Source: DATCMH01 sp036563505 (lineage in GTDB: Bacteria; Pseudomonadota; Alphaproteobacteria; Rhizobiales; Beijerinckiaceae). From it: 64,000 bases of DNA. Of this stretch, positions 17,432-29,913 are shown piece after piece. The stretch's first letter is position 1, and every line of letters starts with the position of its first letter. The position numbers and the translations under genes were made by a program. The notes under the pieces were generated by a model. The model had not been told where the DNA came from. It did not search any database and worked only from the letters and a program-made list of their open reading frames with translations. The DNA lies in contig DATCMH010000005.1 of assembly GCA_036563505.1 (NCBI GenBank), forward strand, positions 1 to 64,000, written 5' to 3'.

Positions 17432-17686
17432 ATGAGCGACCTTCAAGAGAACGCAACGAAAAGTCAGAAAAAGCCTTCGAGAGAGGCTGAGGAAACGCGC
17501 CTCTGGTCTGATCATCTCGGTGGATCGGCGGGCGGTGCTGGCCCATTGCGGGCGATCACCGCGTGGCAGTGTGCGTGCGGTTGGACGGGCAGCTCCCGAG
17601 AGCTACGCTACCACACTGGTGCACTGCACTGTCCGAGCTGCCAGACGGCTGACCAACCTAAACCCGTGCAGGCCATCGAGATCTGA
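17432..17686 (+). CDS. small zinc-ribbon-like protein
   Basis: An 84-residue protein. The N-terminal half is hydrophilic and charged. The C-terminal half holds WQCACGWTGSSRELRYHTGA and LHCPSCQT, where paired cysteines (C-A-C and C-P-S-C) with a nearby His suggest a zinc ribbon. ATG 17432 is used. It could bind nucleic acid or protein; nothing in the neighbourhood fixes the role. Confidence 0.55.
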   Translation: MSDLQENATKSQKKPSREAEETRLWSDHLGGSAGGAGPLRAITAWQCACGWTGSSRELRYHTGALHCPSCQTADQPKPVQAIEI

Positions 17687-17694
17687 GCCAGCTT

Positions 17695-17814
17695 TCAGGC
17701 TCGTGGTCGAAGCGGAACGACCGTCGCCGGCTTAGGCTGCACCTGAACGGGCAGGTCCGGGTAGTGGATCTTGACCGTCTGACCAGTTCTTGGATCGAGG
17801 ATCGTGAGCGTCAT
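17695..17814 (-). CDS. 39-residue hypothetical protein
   Basis: The sequence starts MTLTILDPRTGQTVKIHYPD and ends in a Pro/Arg-rich tail. AGGAGG lies five bases before ATG, an excellent ribosome binding site that supports translation. The DPRTGQTV segment resembles the ends of small Hyphomicrobiales proteins seen often next to membrane microproteins. It converges on the zinc-ribbon gene with only 8 bp between stops. Function unknown. Confidence 0.55.
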   Translation of the reverse strand: MTLTILDPRTGQTVKIHYPDLPVQVQPKPATVVPLRPRA

Positions 17815-18169
17815 GGCCGCCTCCTGGCGATTTGATGAACATGACGTACGGGAAGTTAACACACGGTGTGCTGGGGCACGCGGAGTAATATGGATCAAAA
17901 GCCTCGCCCATGGCTCCGGCGCGGCGGAGGTGTCCGACGAGTCACATCTAAAGGGGCGTCTTAGCCGAACGCCCACAAGGAGCGCGTCTGGTTTCCGGCT
18001 CACGATCAAGCGCAAGAGCGCTTGATGACCGTTCCGGCCAGCGCTGGATGATCCGAGAGTGGCCGAGAACAGCCACTACAATGTGCCGCGCAGTGTGGGC
18101 TAAATCGTGGGGTGCCCAGCAGCTTACCGCCAAATAGATCAAGCCGAAGAATGATTTAGCAAAAATGAA
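17815..18169. other. gene-free stretch
   Basis: No credible gene was found. It lies upstream of the 39-residue gene and ends at the decayed tRNA fragment. Several frames are open but short and without domain character. Confidence 0.3.
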
Positions 18170-18203
18170 TGGCGGATAGGGAGGGACTCAAACTTCCGAT
18201 GCG
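18170..18203 (-). repeat. decayed copy of the tRNA-Ser 3' end (att-like remnant)
   Basis: These 34 bases match the 3' end of the tRNA-Ser at 18523-18556 at 28 of 34 positions, in the same orientation. They include the CCA end and part of the T arm, with the TTCGAA core altered. No tRNA can be folded from the flanking DNA. Integrating elements that use a tRNA 3' end duplicate exactly this part, so this is plausibly an old attachment-site copy. Confidence 0.6.
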
Positions 18204-18522
18204 CTTATGTTTCCCGTCAGCTAAGTCACTGAAATCGGCCCACCTTTCGCGGAGAACGCGTCTTTGCGGCGGAGAGCGGTTTGCCTGACTCAGAACTCGG
18301 CGGTGACGATCTCTGCGAACCGCACGTCCGGTTGGACTGACCGACAACCGGACTGCTGAAAACGGCCTCGGAGAATGGCGGCAGTTTCGGCTGACGTTTT
18401 GAGCCGCTTTCGGGGCTGCCATAGAGGCCAGAGAACCGCCGAGCCGCAAAAGCGTCGACACCGCGGCGGTTTACGCAGTCAGTCGCGAGCTAAAACTTGA
18501 GCAATAGCAGTGACTTAGGGCG
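18204..18522. other. spacer between tRNA remnant and intact tRNA
   Basis: No gene is apparent; the frame 18156-18461 on the minus strand is Arg/Ser-rich and not credible. The 11-mer CTAAGTCACTG (18221-18231) recurs inverted as CAGTGACTTAG at 18508-18518, flanking both tRNA-like segments. This fits rearranged attachment-site DNA. Confidence 0.4.
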
Positions 18523-18612
18523 TGGCGGAGAGGGAGGGATTCGAACCCCCGATACGGTTGCCCGTATGCCGCATTTCGAGTGCGGTGCTTTCAACCACTC
18601 AGCCACCTCTCC
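18523..18612 (-). tRNA. tRNA-Ser (anticodon CGA)
   Basis: A 90-nt class II tRNA with the 7-bp acceptor stem GGAGAGG / CCTCTCC, a D arm, an anticodon loop reading CGA (codon UCG), a long variable arm, a TTCGAAT T loop and an encoded CCA end. All stems pair. The 3' end faces the accessory region to the left, and a decayed duplicate of it lies at 18170-18203, consistent with use as an integration site. Confidence 0.95.
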
Positions 18613-18997
18613 GGGAGCCCAAGCCTTCGGTTGAGGGCTGGGCGATAGCATGGGCCGGTGCTGCGGACAAGCGCGCGGTGGAGCGGCCTGACTCTGAGCT
18701 CGGCCGGGCCCGATCGGAGCGGCAGTGGCCGTCGTTCGACTGGGCCGCACGCGGCCCGCGCGACGAGCCCGTGCCGGTGCGCCGGAGATCGGCAGGTTCG
18801 CCCATCGCCCCCAAAAAATGGAACCCGGGCCGGGGCTGCCCTGTTTGGGGTGCAGCCCCGCGATGCCTCCATCCGCCTTGTCGCCGCCTTCGGGCGCGAT
18901 CAGACTTTGCCGGCGGGAGAGGTCAGCCGGACGGATCGAGCCGACCGGACGGCGCGAAGCCCCGTGACATCGCTTAACCGCCCGCACAAGACGATCC
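18613..18997. other. gene-free stretch upstream of the DMT transporter
   Basis: This region lies between the tRNA 5' end and the transporter start and should carry both promoters. Overlapping open frames on both strands lack domain character. No specific element was recognised. Confidence 0.3.
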
Positions 18998-19867
18998 ATG
19001 CCAGCCCGCGACTTTGCCCTTCTGGCCTTCGTGTGCCTGATCTGGGCAAGCCACAACATCATCAGCAAGCTCGTCGTGGCCGGCATGGAAGTGCCGCCGC
19101 TCTTCTACGCCGCGATCCGTTTCGCCATCGTGGGAGCGATCACGGCGCCCTGGCTCTTGCCTCTGCCGCGGCCGTTATGGCGGCCTGCCCTCGTCGGCTT
19201 CTTCATGGGCGGCGGCGGCTTCGCCCTGTTCTTCCTCGGCATTCAAACCGCGACGCCGTCGAGCGCGGCGATCGTGGCTCAGCTCGGCATTCCGCTCACC
19301 GCGCTCCTGTCCGTGACGCTTCTCGGGGAGAGCTTCAGCCGGCGGCGCCTGGTCGGAACCGTGCTCACCGTCGTCGGCGTCGTCGTCGTCATGATCGAGC
19401 CCGATGGGGCGAGCTTCTCCCGCGGGCTCCTGTTCGTCGCCGGATCGGCGCTCGTGGGTTCGCTGGGGGCCGTGATGATGAAGCAGGTCGAGGGCGTGCG
19501 CCCGATCCAGTTTCAGGCGCTCGTCGGTGCGACCTCCGTCCTTCCGCTCCTGACCCTGACCTCGCTGCTGGAGCAACGGCAGTTCGACGCCGCGTTCTCG
19601 GCCGGCTGGCCCTTCGTGGCAGCCCTCGTATTCTCGGTGGTCCTGGTCTCCCTCGTCTCGCATTCCCTCTACTACCGTCTGATCGCGCGGCACGACGCCA
19701 ACCTGATCGCGCCCCTGATGCTCATGATGCCCCTCATGACCGTGGCGCTCGGCCACCTCGTGACGGGCGACCGCCTCGACGCGAAGGTCATGGCGGGCGC
19801 GGCGCTCGCGATCCTCGGCGTCCTCGTGATCACCCGGCCGGAACCGGGAGCGCAGCCCGCGGCCTGA
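18998..19867 (+). CDS. EamA/DMT-family transporter
   Basis: A 289-residue inner-membrane protein with ten hydrophobic segments arranged as two EamA repeats. The first opens FALLAFVCLIWASHNIISKL; the second begins near residue 145 with LLFVAGSALVGSLGAVMMKQ. Family motifs AAIVAQLGIPLTALLSVTLL and LIAPLMLMMPLMTVALGHLV lie at the ends of the repeats. Members export amino acids, metabolites or drugs; the substrate is not predictable. It is convergent with the LysR gene (21-bp gap). Confidence 0.88.
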   Translation: MPARDFALLAFVCLIWASHNIISKLVVAGMEVPPLFYAAIRFAIVGAITAPWLLPLPRPLWRPALVGFFMGGGGFALFFLGIQTATPSSAAIVAQLGIPLTALLSVTLLGESFSRRRLVGTVLTVVGVVVVMIEPDGASFSRGLLFVAGSALVGSLGAVMMKQVEGVRPIQFQALVGATSVLPLLTLTSLLEQRQFDAAFSAGWPFVAALVFSVVLVSLVSHSLYYRLIARHDANLIAPLMLMMPLMTVALGHLVTGDRLDAKVMAGAALAILGVLVITRPEPGAQPAA

Positions 19868-19888
19868 GCCCGGGAGGGGTCGCCAGCG

Positions 19889-20815
19889 CTAGAGGGACAT
19901 GACGCCCTCGATGCGGGAGGCTTCGTCCCGGATCACGCTTCGCAGCCAGGTGACGCCCGGATCGGCGTCCAGGACCTCGGGCCAGATCGCTGTGACCGTG
20001 AAGGGCGGACGGGCGATGGGCGGCTCCAGGACGAGGAGCTCGAACCGATCGCGGAAGCGCAGTGCCATGGAGCGCGGCAGCGTCACCACGAGGTCGCTGC
20101 GGGCGACCACCTCGATGGCGGCGTAGAAATGCGGCAGGCGAAGCGCGATCCTTCGCTCGCGCCCGAGCCGGGCAAGCTCCTCGTCGAGAACGCCGCGCCC
20201 GTCGCCGAGCACCGTCACGAGCACGTGGTCGAGACCGGCAAACCTTTCGAGGGTCCAGTCCTGGGCCGCGGCGTGGCCGTGGCGCAGCAGGGTGACGAAC
20301 GCGTCGCGATAGAGGGCCTCCTGCCGTAGCCCCGACCCGAGCTCCTGCTCGGCGATGCCGAAGGCGAGGTCGATGCGGCCGTCCCGCAGCTCGTCGACCA
20401 TAGCCGCCAGGAAGGGCACCACCTTGAGGTCGAGCCTCGGCGCCTGCCGGGACAGGCGCGCCATGAGGCCGGGCAGCAGCATGATCGTCTGGTGATCCGT
20501 CGCCGCGAGCGTGACCTGGCCGCGCCAGGTCGCAGGGTCGAAGGTCTGCGGCAGGACGATGCCCTGGATCTCGGCGAGCACGCCGCGTAGGACCGGGTGC
20601 AGGGCGAGCGCGCGCGGGGTGGGCCGGTATCCATCCGATCCGCGCGCCAGGATGGGGTCGCCGAGGAGCGCGCGCAGGCGCCCGAGCGCCCGGCTCATGG
20701 CCGGCTGGCTCATGTTCGCCGCGGCCGCCGCCTGCGTGACGCTGCGGTGCTCGATCAAGGCGTCGAGCAAGACCAGGAGGTTGAGGTCGAGACCCCGAAG
20801 GTTCACTTCGCGCAT
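19889..20815 (-). CDS. LysR-family transcriptional regulator
   Basis: A 308-residue LysR regulator. The winged helix-turn-helix occupies residues about 6-65 (LDLNLLVLLDALIEHRSVTQ; MSQPAMSRALGRLR). The rest is a periplasmic-binding-like effector domain (VTLAATDHQTIMLLPGLMAR; DLAFGIAEQELG). The start is ATG 20815 (MREVNLRGLDLNL), the typical beginning; the frame extends to 20887. It is divergent from the NmrA-like gene across 95 bp, the usual layout for a LysR protein controlling its neighbour. Confidence 0.88.
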   Translation of the reverse strand: MREVNLRGLDLNLLVLLDALIEHRSVTQAAAAANMSQPAMSRALGRLRALLGDPILARGSDGYRPTPRALALHPVLRGVLAEIQGIVLPQTFDPATWRGQVTLAATDHQTIMLLPGLMARLSRQAPRLDLKVVPFLAAMVDELRDGRIDLAFGIAEQELGSGLRQEALYRDAFVTLLRHGHAAAQDWTLERFAGLDHVLVTVLGDGRGVLDEELARLGRERRIALRLPHFYAAIEVVARSDLVVTLPRSMALRFRDRFELLVLEPPIARPPFTVTAIWPEVLDADPGVTWLRSVIRDEASRIEGVMSL

Positions 20816-20910
20816 GAGCTCGATATCAAGGATGCATTCGACGCATAGTCGGGGCGAACCTATCCTGGTCTGCAGGTGCCGGGTCAAGGCACAGCCGTAG
20901 GAGACCGATC

Positions 20911-21783
20911 ATGTTCGTCGTCACGGGAATCACGGGCAACACGGGAGCGGCCGCCGCGGACGCGCTCCTGCACGCAGGACATCGGGTGCGCGCCCTCGTG
21001 CGCGATCCGGCCAAGGCTGGGTCTTGGGCCCGCAAGGGCGTCGAGCTCATCACCGGCGATGTCATGAATCGCGAGGCCCTGCGCCGGGCGTTCGAGGGCG
21101 CGAGCGGCGCCTATATCCTCGTTCCGCCGCATCCCCAGCACCCGGACCCGGTGGCGAATGCGACGCAGGTCGCGCAAGCCGTGGCGCAGGCGTCCCGCGA
21201 CGCCGGGCTCGAGCGCCTCGTTCTCCTGTCGTCCGAGGGAGCCCATCTTCCCTCCGGGACCGGGCCGATCCGCGGCCTGCATGAGGCCGAACGGATTCTT
21301 GCCGGCGCCGCCCCGCGCCTCACCTATTTGCGCGCCACCTACTTCCAGGAGAACTGGCACTCGGTGTTCCCGGTCGCCCGGGAGCAGGGCGTGCTGCCGA
21401 CCTTTCTCACGGACGTGAACCGGCCGCGCCCCATGGTGGCCGCCCGCGACATCGGCCGGACTGCGGCCGACCTCCTGACGGCCGCCGATGCTCCGGCGAT
21501 CGTCGAGCTCAAAGGACCGCGGGACCTCACCGTCGTCGAGGCGGCCTCGATCATCGGCTCGGCCCTGGGGCGGAGCGTGACGCCCGTTCAGCCGCCCCGC
21601 GAAGCCTGGGCCGGCATCCTGATGCAGGCGGGCCTTGGGCAGGCCTACGCGAAGTTGCTGGCCGAGATGTACGACGGCATCAACAGCGAACACGTGAGGT
21701 TCGAGGGCGTGCCCGACCAGAGGCGCGGCCCGACGGAGCTCGCCGACACAGTCGCGTCGTGGACGCTGGCCAAAGCCGCCTGA
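20911..21783 (+). CDS. NmrA-like NAD(P)-binding oxidoreductase
   Basis: A 290-residue atypical short-chain dehydrogenase of the NmrA/NAD(P)H-quinone-reductase-like group. It begins with the Rossmann strand MFVVTGITGNTGAAAADALL, a GxxGxxG nucleotide-binding loop, followed by RALVRDPAKA, a basic patch favouring NADPH. The central LERLVLLSSEGAH and LTYLRATYFQENW are also typical. The conventional Tyr-x-x-x-Lys pair is not evident, so it could be a redox-sensing or quinone-reducing protein. AGGAG precedes the ATG. It is probably regulated by the divergent LysR protein. Confidence 0.83.
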   Translation: MFVVTGITGNTGAAAADALLHAGHRVRALVRDPAKAGSWARKGVELITGDVMNREALRRAFEGASGAYILVPPHPQHPDPVANATQVAQAVAQASRDAGLERLVLLSSEGAHLPSGTGPIRGLHEAERILAGAAPRLTYLRATYFQENWHSVFPVAREQGVLPTFLTDVNRPRPMVAARDIGRTAADLLTAADAPAIVELKGPRDLTVVEAASIIGSALGRSVTPVQPPREAWAGILMQAGLGQAYAKLLAEMYDGINSEHVRFEGVPDQRRGPTELADTVASWTLAKAA

Positions 21784-21950
21784 TCGAGGCAGCGATGCAG
21801 GGGCGGCGCGGCTTCACTCCCGCAGGGGGGCGGCCGCGCCATCCATGTCCGACCCACATCGGGCGCTTGTAGCCCCGTCGCGAACATCCCTGGTCAAGGC
21901 CGGGCTGCGCGGGTAGGAGCCTCACTCGGCTCCCCTCCCCGGCGACTCGC

Positions 21951-23291
21951 ATGCGACCTGGCTCCAACGCCGTGTCGATCGGCATCGATTTCGGCACCAG
22001 CAACACCGTCGTGGCGTTGGCAGGCCCCGACGGGCAGAGCCGGGCCATCCGCTTCCCGCACGACGGGTCGAGCCTGTCCGTCTACGTCACGGCACTCTGC
22101 TTCTGGGACGAGCGCCACGGCACCAGCCGTCTCACGCAGGTCGAGGGCGGCCCCTACGCGGTCGAGCGCTTCCTCGAAGGCCTGCACGCCTGCCGCTTCA
22201 TCCAGTCCTTCAAGACCTTCGCCGCGAGCGGGTCGTTTCAGGAGACGCGCATCTTCCGGGAGCGCTACCGCTTCGAGGACCTGCTCGCTGCGTTCCTGCG
22301 CACCCTGGTCCGCCACGCCGAAGGATCGCTCGACTTCGGGGTCGAACGCCTCGTGATCGGCCGGCCGGTGCGCTTTGCCGGCCACAACCCGGACGAGGCC
22401 CTCGCGATGGAGCGCTATCGCGCCGCCTTCGGGCGCCTCGGGGTGCAGCACGCCCACTATGTCTACGAGCCGGTCGGCGCGGCCTTCTTCTTCGCCCGGC
22501 AGCTCACCCGCGACGCCACCGTTCTGGTCGCGGATTTCGGCGGCGGCACGAGCGACTTTTCGGTCATGCGCTTCTCTCGCGAGGGCGGTCAGCTGCGGGC
22601 CGCGCCGCTCGGCCACGCCGGCATCGGCATCGCAGGCGACAGCTTCGACGCCCGCATCGTCGATCGCGTCGTGGCGCCGCGGCTCGGCAAGGGCGGGCTC
22701 TACCGCTCGATGGGCGGAAAGCTCCTGACCCTGCCCGTCCATCCTTACGCCAACCTGTCGCGCTGGAATCAGCTCGCGCTGATGAAGGGCTCCGGAGAGC
22801 TGAAAGAACTGCGCGAACTCGCCCGCGTCGCCTTAGAACCCGAGCCGCTGGAACGGTTCGTCGACATCGTGGAGCACGATCACGGCTTCGCGCTCTATCG
22901 CGCGGTATCCGAGGCCAAGGTGGCGCTCTCGCACGCGGACGGGACCCGTTTCCGCTTCGCGGCCGGCGAGAGCGTGATTGAGACTACCATCACGCGGCAG
23001 GACTTCGAGCGCTGGATCGCGCCGGACGTCGAGCGCATCGCGGCCACCCTCGACGAGAGCCTCGACCAGGCCGGCATCGGGGCGGACGCGATCGACCGCG
23101 TGTTCCTGACCGGAGGAACCTCCTTCGTGCCCGCGATCCGGCGCCTTTTCGTCGGGCGGTTCGGCGAGGAGCGCCTGACCTCGGCGGATCAGTTTGAATC
23201 GATCGCGTCCGGCCTCGCCCTGATCGGCCAGGACGCAGATCCGGCGCAATGGGCAGCTCGACCCTCTCCGGGCGGGTCCGAGCCCGCCTGA
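21951..23291 (+). CDS. yegD: Hsp70-family protein (YegD-like)
   Basis: A 446-residue actin-fold ATPase. It has the phosphate-1 motif VSIGIDFGTSNTVVAL (residues about 8-23), connect motif VGAAFFFARQ, phosphate-2 VLVADFGGGTSDFSVM near 183-198 and the adenosine motif VFLTGGTSFVPAI near 384. It lacks the Hsp70 substrate-binding and lid domains, as in YegD, whose length is about 450. Role uncertain: an atypical chaperone. The start is ATG 21951; GTG 21972 just before SIGIDFG is the alternative. Symbol assigned by similarity of architecture only. Confidence 0.8.
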   Translation: MRPGSNAVSIGIDFGTSNTVVALAGPDGQSRAIRFPHDGSSLSVYVTALCFWDERHGTSRLTQVEGGPYAVERFLEGLHACRFIQSFKTFAASGSFQETRIFRERYRFEDLLAAFLRTLVRHAEGSLDFGVERLVIGRPVRFAGHNPDEALAMERYRAAFGRLGVQHAHYVYEPVGAAFFFARQLTRDATVLVADFGGGTSDFSVMRFSREGGQLRAAPLGHAGIGIAGDSFDARIVDRVVAPRLGKGGLYRSMGGKLLTLPVHPYANLSRWNQLALMKGSGELKELRELARVALEPEPLERFVDIVEHDHGFALYRAVSEAKVALSHADGTRFRFAAGESVIETTITRQDFERWIAPDVERIAATLDESLDQAGIGADAIDRVFLTGGTSFVPAIRRLFVGRFGEERLTSADQFESIASGLALIGQDADPAQWAARPSPGGSEPA

Positions 23292-23332
23292 CCGTTTCGA
23301 TGACGGCCCAGGCGAGAACCGGGCCTCCCCGC

Positions 23333-24376
23333 CTATTGCGCGCGGCGCGACCGGGACACGGCGTAGGCCGGCGAGCGGACCTCGAACATCGGATCGTTCG
23401 CCGGGCCGGCGATGCCGTCCGGCAGGTTGAGCACAGGGTCGCTGTTCTTCTCGTCGCAGACCTGGTTCGGCTCGATGCCTGAGATCGCGATCGTACCGAG
23501 CTTCACGGTCTTGCGGCTCTCCTCCGGCCACATCGCCGTCGAGTCGTTCGTCGGATCGCCCGGCTCGCCCAGGATGGCGACGAGGTCGAAGGTGACTGGC
23601 CCTTTGGCCAGCCGCTCCTTCAGCTCGTCGGCGTAGAAGCTGTCGGGCTTCGTCTTGAGTTCCTCGTCGCTCAGGCCGAGCTGGCCGGCGCCGGCCACGG
23701 CCTTGAGTTTCGCGACCGTCGCCTCGCCCTTGGCGTTGGTGAGCGTGTAGGCCTGCACGCCCCAGTAATCGACGCCGGCGAAGCTCGCAGGCACGGGACG
23801 CGCGTTGAGCCAGGCGGCCTGCCGCGTCGTCTCCGGGTTCGCCCGGGCGAACGCCGCGATCTTCTCCGGATCAACCTTCCCGTCCGGGCCGGGCAGCCGC
23901 ACCGTGATGAAGTCGAGGAGCTGGCGCGGGGTTTTGGCGGAGAAGATCGGGGCCGTGACGAAGTAGAAGGTCATCGGGCCGGAGGCGTCCTCGAATTCCA
24001 TGGCGAAGCCGCGCGTCGTCGGCTTGGTCTTGTCCGAGATGTTCGGGTTGCCGCCGCCCATGGAGAAGCGCGCCGTCATCGGCGTGACCTGCGCGAAATG
24101 CGCGGCCTTGGTCAGGCCGGACGCCTCGGGCGAGGGAGTGAACGCGCCCTTGAGGCAGGTGCCCTTCGCCCCGCTCGCGCGCACGCCCTTGTGGTTCCCG
24201 GCGACCGCGAACTGCGCCTCGACGATGGCGCCGACGTCCGCGTCCCCTGACGAGCCCGGTTGCGCCCGTGCCCCCTGCCCGGGTGCGTCGACGGTCGGCG
24301 TCGTCTGGGCCACCGCCGTCCCGGCGATCAGCCCCGCGACCAACGATGCGGTGAGAGAGACCAGGCGTTTCGACAT
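23333..24376 (-). CDS. periplasmic catalase-family peroxidase (SrpA-like)
   Basis: A 347-residue secreted catalase-fold protein. It has a signal peptide MSKRLVSLTASLVAGLIAGT ending AVA near 23, then the family segment GTCLKGAFTPSPEASGLTKA. The proximal haem ligand is seen near the C-terminus as R334-SPA-Y338 (RSPAYAVSRSRR). The distal histidine expected in R..HAKG appears as RASGAKG, with Gly near residue 69 in its place. Activity may therefore be altered or another residue may serve. Family members reduce peroxides in the periplasm. ATG 24376 has GAAGGGA upstream; the longer frame is unsupported. Confidence 0.8.
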   Translation of the reverse strand: MSKRLVSLTASLVAGLIAGTAVAQTTPTVDAPGQGARAQPGSSGDADVGAIVEAQFAVAGNHKGVRASGAKGTCLKGAFTPSPEASGLTKAAHFAQVTPMTARFSMGGGNPNISDKTKPTTRGFAMEFEDASGPMTFYFVTAPIFSAKTPRQLLDFITVRLPGPDGKVDPEKIAAFARANPETTRQAAWLNARPVPASFAGVDYWGVQAYTLTNAKGEATVAKLKAVAGAGQLGLSDEELKTKPDSFYADELKERLAKGPVTFDLVAILGEPGDPTNDSTAMWPEESRKTVKLGTIAISGIEPNQVCDEKNSDPVLNLPDGIAGPANDPMFEVRSPAYAVSRSRRAQ

Positions 24377-24482
24377 CGTTGGTTCCCTTCGTGACGATCC
24401 TGACCCACGCGGCAGGCGAGCCGAAGGATAGGGTGACGTCTCAGCGCGTCCAATCCAAGAACGCGCTGCGCCGATCAAATCT

Positions 24483-28121
<3,639 letters not shown>

Positions 28122-28337
28122 CATCGCCTCGTCCTGTTCGGATCGCTTCATCGCGCAGTTCATCGGTGCCGCGCAATGCGCGACGCGCGCCATGCCCCTG
28201 ATTGGCGCGCGGACCCGGTCTGGAGCATGAAGGAAAAGCAGGCCGGCTGCGGCAAACTTGGCCGTTTGGGCCTTCGTCTGGAACGGGCCTTGTTCATGGG
28301 TGTTGACCTTGGGCGATTTGAAACCCCGATCCCTTTC

Positions 28338-29906
28338 ATGCCCTCCAGGCTCGAGCCGCCACGAAACTCCCTCCCGCTGGCGACGAAACCCGCCTCCCCC
28401 GCCCTGACGCGCGGCCGCCCCCGCGGCGGCCCTCGATCCGGGCTCGGCCCCTCCGACGATGCCGAGGGCGGCCTGCAAGGCCGGCGACTCGTCGTCGTCT
28501 CGAACCGGGTGCCCGTGCCCTCGAAGGACGGCGCCTCCACTGCCGGCGGCCTTTCAGTGGCGCTGGAAGGTGCGCTCAAGAGCCAGGGCGGCCTGTGGTT
28601 CGGCTGGTCCGGCCGCACCGTCGAGCGCGAGGCCGGCCCGCCGGCGATCACCACCGCCGGCAACGTCACCTTCGCGGTCGTCGACCTCTCGAAGCGCGAC
28701 CACGACCACTACTACGCCGGCTTCGCCAACCGGGCGCTCTGGCCGATCTGCCATTACCGCCTCGACATGATGCAGATCGATAGCCGGGACACGGAGGGCT
28801 ACTTCCGCGTCAACCGGGGCTTCGCGGAGCACCTGACGAACCTCGTCGCTCCGGACGACCTCGTCTGGGTGCACGATTACCATTTCATCCCGCTCGCCGC
28901 GGAGCTGCGCCGGCGCGGCCTGCGCAACCGGATCGGCTTCTTCCTCCACATCCCGTGGCCACCCTCGGACGTGGCGAGCGCCCTGCCGGCCTACCGCCAG
29001 CTGCTCGAAGCGCTCACCGCCTACGACGTTGTAGGCTTCCACACCCAGCAGGACGCCGAGAACTTCACCCAGTGCCTGGTGCGCGAGCGCATTGGCCGCC
29101 AGCTCGGGTTCGGCACGCACCTCGTGGACGGCCGGCGCCTCACCATCGGTGTCTTTCCCGTCGGCATCGAAACGCAGGCCTTCGCCGAGACGGCGGCGCG
29201 GGCCGAGCGCAACCCTCTCGTGCGGCGCATGCGCGCCAGCATGGGCGGGAGCGAGCTCATCATCGGCGTCGACCGCCTCGATTACTCGAAGGGCCTGCGC
29301 CAGCGCATCGAGGCCTTCTCCTGCTACCTGCGCCAGCAGCCTCAGGCCCGCGGCCGGGTCACCTACCTGCAAGTCACTCCCAAATCCCGCTCGGAGGTGC
29401 CGGAATACAAGCGGATGCAGCATGAGATCGCCGAGCAGGCCGGCTGGACCAACGGCAACCTCGGCGACGTCGACTGGACGCCGATCCGCTACGTCAACAA
29501 GACGATCGGCCACTCCTCGCTCGCCGGCCTCTACCGCATGGCCCGGGTCGGCCTTGTCACGCCCCTGCGCGACGGCATGAACCTCGTCGCCAAAGAATAC
29601 GTCGCGGCGCAGGACCCGCTGAACCCGGGCGCCCTCGTCCTGTCGCGCTTCGCCGGTGCGGCGCACGAACTGGATGCGGCGCTCCTCGTGAATCCCTACG
29701 ATACGGAAGCGACGGGCCGGGCCATCGCCCAGGCCGTCGCCATGCCGCTCGACGAGCGGCGCGAGCGGTGGGGAGTGATGATGGAGCATCTGCGCCGGCA
29801 CGGCATCACCGAATGGTGCCGCGACTTCCTCGACGCGCTGGCCGAGGGCGATCCCGCGCTCGCGCCGGCCGGCGGCTACGCCGCGCCTCGCCGCGTCGTC
29901 GTCTGA
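28338..29906 (+). CDS. otsA: trehalose-6-phosphate synthase (UDP-forming)
   Basis: A GT20 enzyme making trehalose-6-phosphate from UDP-glucose and glucose-6-phosphate. It has LVVVSNRVPVPSKDGASTAG at the N-terminal loop, WVHDYHFIPLA, the phosphate-binding HIPWPPSDV, GVDRLDYSKGL and PLRDGMNLVAKEYVA, all diagnostic. ATG 28338 is used, giving 522 residues; an ATG at 28296 and the frame beyond exist, and the family usually starts near RLVVVSN, so the first 45 residues may be poorly placed. There is no otsB phosphatase in the window. It starts the glucan/trehalose block, with glgX 7 bp downstream. Confidence 0.9.
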   Translation: MPSRLEPPRNSLPLATKPASPALTRGRPRGGPRSGLGPSDDAEGGLQGRRLVVVSNRVPVPSKDGASTAGGLSVALEGALKSQGGLWFGWSGRTVEREAGPPAITTAGNVTFAVVDLSKRDHDHYYAGFANRALWPICHYRLDMMQIDSRDTEGYFRVNRGFAEHLTNLVAPDDLVWVHDYHFIPLAAELRRRGLRNRIGFFLHIPWPPSDVASALPAYRQLLEALTAYDVVGFHTQQDAENFTQCLVRERIGRQLGFGTHLVDGRRLTIGVFPVGIETQAFAETAARAERNPLVRRMRASMGGSELIIGVDRLDYSKGLRQRIEAFSCYLRQQPQARGRVTYLQVTPKSRSEVPEYKRMQHEIAEQAGWTNGNLGDVDWTPIRYVNKTIGHSSLAGLYRMARVGLVTPLRDGMNLVAKEYVAAQDPLNPGALVLSRFAGAAHELDAALLVNPYDTEATGRAIAQAVAMPLDERRERWGVMMEHLRRHGITEWCRDFLDALAEGDPALAPAGGYAAPRRVVV

Positions 29907-29913
29907 CGCTTCG

